From the NCBI GenBank assembly GCA_963965975.1, contig OZ014411.1, positions 19,372,446 to 19,436,445 on the forward strand: a stretch of 64,000 bases of DNA, read 5' to 3'. Within the stretch, counting starts at the first letter, position 1; each line of letters begins with the position of its first letter. The notes beneath the pieces are model-generated. The model ran no database searches. It saw only the letters and a list, made by a program, of their open reading frames with translations, and was not told the DNA's origin. Positions 59,400 to 64,000 of the stretch are shown here, piece by piece. The DNA comes from Xestospongia bergquistia (taxonomy: Eukaryota > Porifera > Demospongiae > Haplosclerida > Petrosiidae). The translations under genes and the position numbers were made by a program.

Positions 59400-62300
59400 T
59401 TATTTATTGTTAACATTTGCCTTTAAAAATAGAGAATGTAGAACTTTCATTGAATTGATGATCTCTAAGTGTTCACTTTTGAGTTCAGCATACAATTCTT
59501 TAATAAGATCTACATTGCTGTTGTCACAGACTCTTCCTCCAAGTACTTTTGCCATTCGAAGTGGAAAGAAACAATTCTGGTGATTTTCTAGCTGTGATTA
59601 CAAGAATTAGCCTTTTTAAATTTAAAGAACTAAATTTTCTTACATTATCATACACATATTTCTCCAGGGCATTGTGATCATTAGGATGTATAGTGTCTAA
59701 ATGCAGGGCAAAATACATATAGCTCCACATGTTATGATCATATCTAATATGATTATCAAAGCCCTATACAATAATTTATAAAATCATTAATATTCCTTAA
59801 TATCATTACTTTAGCTTGCCAATGTTGTTCAAAAGTGTCATTTTCTATGCCACAAATAAAACAATAGTTGTTCTCATTCTTTTTAATGTTGTCCTGTTAA
59901 TAAATTAATTGAAAGTTATATAGCAAATCTACATACCTCTTCACTTCTCAGTTCGGAAAATCGATCCACTAAGATAGCAATTATAATATTAAGACCCAAT
60001 GTTGTTATAATGATAAAAAAGGTAACATCAAAAATGGTTCGTGTCCAGAACACTGTAAATGTTGGACTACCTTCACCCAAAGTCATTGGGAGAGCCTGGA
60101 TAAAATCAGAGACCAAATTTACTAAACTAATTTATCATTGCTTATTTATAAAACAGTACGAAGGCTTAATTTCTGCCTAAATTTAAATATGTACACATAA
60201 TTAGAAGTGTCATTCTTAGCTACTAACTTTTATATGTTAACATTAGTTACAATTTAGTGGTTTTAAAAGCACTACTTACCCTCACAGTAAATATCCTTTG
60301 ACTTATATATGTCAAATGTAAATATCTCTTAACTATTACATATTTGAATATAAATATCCATATGGGTACTAATAATTTAGGGCTCAAAGTAAAGTAATAA
60401 GCTACTAGTCAATAACTGAAAGGTAATTAAGTGGCATATCTGTATAACATTTTCTTAATAACTTACAGTGCCTAGTGTGTCCAACAATCCTACTCTAATA
60501 ACAGAGATATAACACTCTAATAGAGTCTTACAAAATAGGTTTGTATTGGAATCATAAAAGTTGTGTAGAAAAACAAATGAGAAGACTGCATAGATAAATA
60601 GAACAGCCAGTCCAAGTAGACCCACAGAAATCAATTGAAATGCTAGGATAAATTAGTTAATAAACAAAACTACAATTATATTTCTACATACCACTTCGTC
60701 GTAATGCAGTTAAAATCAGATCCAGTGTAGGCCACTTCAAAAAAATATAGAGAATACAACAGCAATAGAAATAACCTGATGTTCCCAAAGCCAATAGTGA
60801 AAAAATCACAAAACATATCCGATACAGAGGGGCAAAACTGAGCAAATAGATCTCAAAGTATTGCCTTAATTCAACATTACATTCATTGATATCTTGGTTG
60901 AAAGGATTCTGATTCTTTAGGAAATTGGAACTATTAAAAGTAACAAAATTGTATGTAGAAATTTCCATGTACATATGTAGTATATCAACATGTAAACACA
61001 AGCTCTATCATATATTGTAATATATTTTGTGAACAAAACAACCTTTACTTTTACAGCACATTGGAATAGACATTTTTGATTCTCTTAGTACAGAACAATT
61101 ATATTATATACTTAAAAAATGCAAAATAGAAATTGTCCTGATTATTCTGAAATACTGCAACAAGATATTAAAGGTAAAGTTGGCAAAGACAGTTGAACAT
61201 ATACAAAGTTTCAGAGATAAATGTTTGTTGTTTAAGTTATGTTTAGCTTAGTTTCATTTTAATTTTCACTTTGTATAATAACAATAGAATATTATTTCAT
61301 AAAGGGGTATATACCCATGTAGTCATAAAACAATCTTTAAGATTGCATATGACATGTGTTCTGAAACTATGGCATAGTTGCATGTAGAACTTCAACAAGT
61401 ATGTATTCATCTAGGTTACTATGTAACTTACAATTTTTTTTTCACTTCTGCTAACTCTAAGTCTATTCTTGGCAATAAAATGTTTGGTTTTTTCAATATG
61501 AAGTATTCAGCTACCATCCATACAGCCAATATAAAGTGAATGATACCCAGAATGTAGAGGAGACCATATGAATACCATATAGGTATATTAGGAAATATGA
61601 TAACAGTAAATGAAGTATTATTGTCATCAGCAAGTGTGGAACTATAATATAAAAAAGAAAACATTCACTGATAATTATGTGGCAGTCAAGAGTGTCAACA
61701 AGACTACTTAACTGTATCAAGACTATGACATTGTTCTTTAAAAAGGAATTTAGGATGCAACATTGTCATGTTTAAAATTTAGCATATTTAATTAAATTTC
61801 ACGCTATTGACAAATGACTCTACAACAAACAGTGAAGCTGTTGTGAACAATATATTGTCCTCTAGAGCTGCTTTTAAAAATTAGTCAGAAACCTAATAAT
61901 GCTATAGGTGTACTTGTCTACTATATTGCTACTAATTGTTAAATAATTGTAAGAATATTTATTTATTCACATAAAACAATCTAAAAAAAGATTACTTTGT
62001 GCCTTTGTTTTCCTTTTGGGGGATTTTAAAAAGAGTCAAAACAAACAAATTCAGTAGTAATGTCAAAATCATAAGTGCCCACTTTCGTGGTCTCCTAAAC
62101 AAAATAATTGTATTATAATTACAAAATGCACAACTTATATATTCATAATTAACAATGTATCACGTAGTCTGACTATAAACAATCAACATCAATACAATAA
62201 CTACAATTACACTTTTATTCAAACGTAACTTACGAAGCTATTTGAGACCATTGGAAATACCACTTGTCATATATCATCCTCTGTATGTGTGTAAATATTT

Positions 62301-64000
62301 AAATACATGTAAGGTGAAGTTCATTTAATAACCTTATGCTCTTTATTCTTTCTAATTGAAAATATCCACTTAATTAAGTCATTGACATTGTCCTCTGGTG
62401 AGTAACGTTTGATGTTTTTCCTCAAAGTTTGCTTTTCTTCATCAAGAAGCTGTTCCTATGAATATCAAAGATGTTACACAGTACAAAATAGACAGTGACA
62501 TTCACTTTGTACCAGTGAACACTGTGGCAGTTACTATAGCATTGGCCAGTGTTCATTCAGTGTTACAAAGAGAATGTAATTACCCTTTTTTGCAGGGTAA
62601 AGATTGTAATTAACAAAGAACGTACTGAGGAATCAAAACGGAAATAGACTCTTGTTAGCATCTCTTTCTCATCCTTGACATATCTAACTTCAATACTGCG
62701 AGTCAACTCATACACATAATTCCACATGTCTTTGTCATTTTCTTCAAATTTGACTGCCAAACAATTATAAAATCCTTAGTTAATTGAAAATGAATGTTAC
62801 CATAATCATTTACTGTTGTGTTATAATAGTCAGCTATCATCCGTAGCACATGGTAAGCTCTGTTTTTAATATATAAGTATAATGGTGTTACATTATATTA
62901 TGGCTTTCAAAATTTCATTTACTTGAACAATCCTTTCTCTGCTTTAGTATTATCAGATTTTTTCTAAACAAAAGAATCACTAAATATTCTTTCTTTTTAA
63001 TTTTTGTACTTACATTGTATAAATCTTTCATAGTTGTCACAAGAGCAATAACATCAAGATCATTAGATATACCCACAGCAAGGTCTTTGCTTTTGTCATC
63101 AGTCTCCTCTAACATTACTTCTAGCAACTCAATAGCTGATATGCAAACACTTGTTAGTTCATCAGACTATATATAGACATTACAAGTTTCTTAAGCTAAT
63201 AGACTTTATGAAATACCTCAAAATTAGCATTTCTCCTTAAAATTATATTTATTGAATCCACTACCTGACCCTTAAAGGCAATCTCTTGGTTGCTGTAGTT
63301 ACCAGCACAGATCTCTATTAGAGCCTATGTTATTTAAATGAAATTTCATATACTAGATAAAATAATGTTAACCTGAATGTTCTTTTGTATGAGTTGACAA
63401 GTACTCTCATTCAAATCATCAGCCAATATTTGTAGAAGTGTAATTATGTCAACAAGAAGATTGATGTTCTATTAATAAATAACAAACAGAGTACTATAAA
63501 CTTCAGTTTTGTTAAACTAACAGCAAAACTTTGATCTTGTTTTCTAAAGAGATCTTGCATTTCTCTGTTCTGTCCATCACACATTGATGCAACAACTTCA
63601 AGAACCACACTGGCTATCTTCTTAGCCTCATCCTTACTAGTTAACTACATCAGTTCAATTATAATTCTTTATCAGACAGTATAAACAATAAACTCACAAG
63701 GTCTCCAGTAACTTCAACTTTGTATGGTTTAGCAATTTGATAAATATCTATTGAAAATAATATAATTGACACTACAAGTAAAAGTATTATCTAACATTTG
63801 GCAAAGTCTTCTCCATCTGGACTATGTTCGAAATCTTTTTCAACAGCTATGTCTTCATCTTCAGGAAAGGATGATACTTGATGTGAAACCTCAAGAGATA
63901 ACTGCTTTGATATTCTCTTCCTAAAGAGAAATGGTTTTGTTAAGTGTATTGAACATGTTGTAAATTGTCTTACCAAATTTGAGGTTTCCCAAAACTAGAA
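59400..64000 (-). CDS. Second IP3-receptor-like channel gene, C-terminal half (5' end beyond window)
   Basis: A paralogue of the 32065-53270 gene with the same exon order, running out of the window at 64000. The stop is at 59402-59400; the tail is longer than in the paralogue (adds SEHLEIINSMKVLHSLF and KANVNNK). Present are the zinc finger (YCFICGIENDTFE, GFDNHIRYDHNMWSY), last pore helix exon 60095-59940 (TFFIIITTLGLNIIIAILVD), the exon ending at 60477 (FVFLHNFYD, then GLLDTLGT), the transmembrane exon about 60905-60693, the loop exon 61640-61430, helix 1 exon (about 62097-62010, ALMILTLLLNLFVLTLF) and coupling-region exons to 63976. No stops interrupt the exons I read. Its filter is divergent in the same way as that of its neighbour. 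It looks functional, but the N-terminal half cannot be judged. Confidence 0.87.

Noticed and set aside
1-64000. tRNA, rRNA and CRISPR features
   Set aside because: I looked for the tRNA T-loop signature, rRNA-like GC blocks and regularly spaced direct repeats with unique spacers, and saw none; the 29-bp array has no spacers.

Overview
This is a eukaryotic, animal-type window: AT-rich, CpG-poor, with intron-rich genes (exons of about 50-280 bp, many introns under 150 bp). The families present (ABCA transporter, IP3-receptor-like channel, mitochondrial ribosomal protein mL49, Munc13 MUN domain) and the compact genes fit an early-branching metazoan. A demosponge such as Amphimedon is my guess; the sequence alone does not prove it.

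Left part (1-22300): a broken copy of the 3' end of an IP3-receptor-like gene (+, 934-1545); a small mL49 (MRPL49-like) gene on the minus strand (5794-1936); and, divergent from it with only 117 bp between the start codons, a complete ABCA3-like full transporter on the plus strand (5912-22300, 41 exons, 1890 codons). The ABCA model is continuous in phase from start to stop.

Middle (22560-31800): a graveyard of two gene families on opposite strands. ABCA pseudogene blocks (+; exons 23-32, then 37-41) alternate with IP3-receptor-like pseudogene blocks (-). Each series keeps its own exon order, so two decayed genes are interdigitated. A captured Munc13/BAIAP3-like MUN-domain fragment sits inside one ABCA pseudo-intron. 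One 266-bp tract, covering a whole intron, is identical between the live ABCA gene and its pseudogene although the flanks have diverged.

Right part (32065-64000): a large IP3-receptor-like gene on the minus strand (53270-32065), convergent with the ABCA material. It has N-terminal trefoil/MIR-like, RIH, C-terminal six-helix pore and CFICG zinc-finger regions. Inside it a multi-exon cassette is tandemly duplicated with both copies open. A second gene of the same family (-, 59400 to beyond the window end) follows after about 6 kb of intergenic DNA holding a foldback element, a 29-bp minisatellite and CpG-dense blocks.

The most interesting biology is this IP3-receptor-like family. In both readable copies the selectivity-filter segment, normally GGGVGD/GGGIGD, reads GLLETLG or GLLDTLG, while the surrounding pore helices and the zinc finger are kept. 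This suggests an expanded, divergent intracellular channel family with altered permeation.
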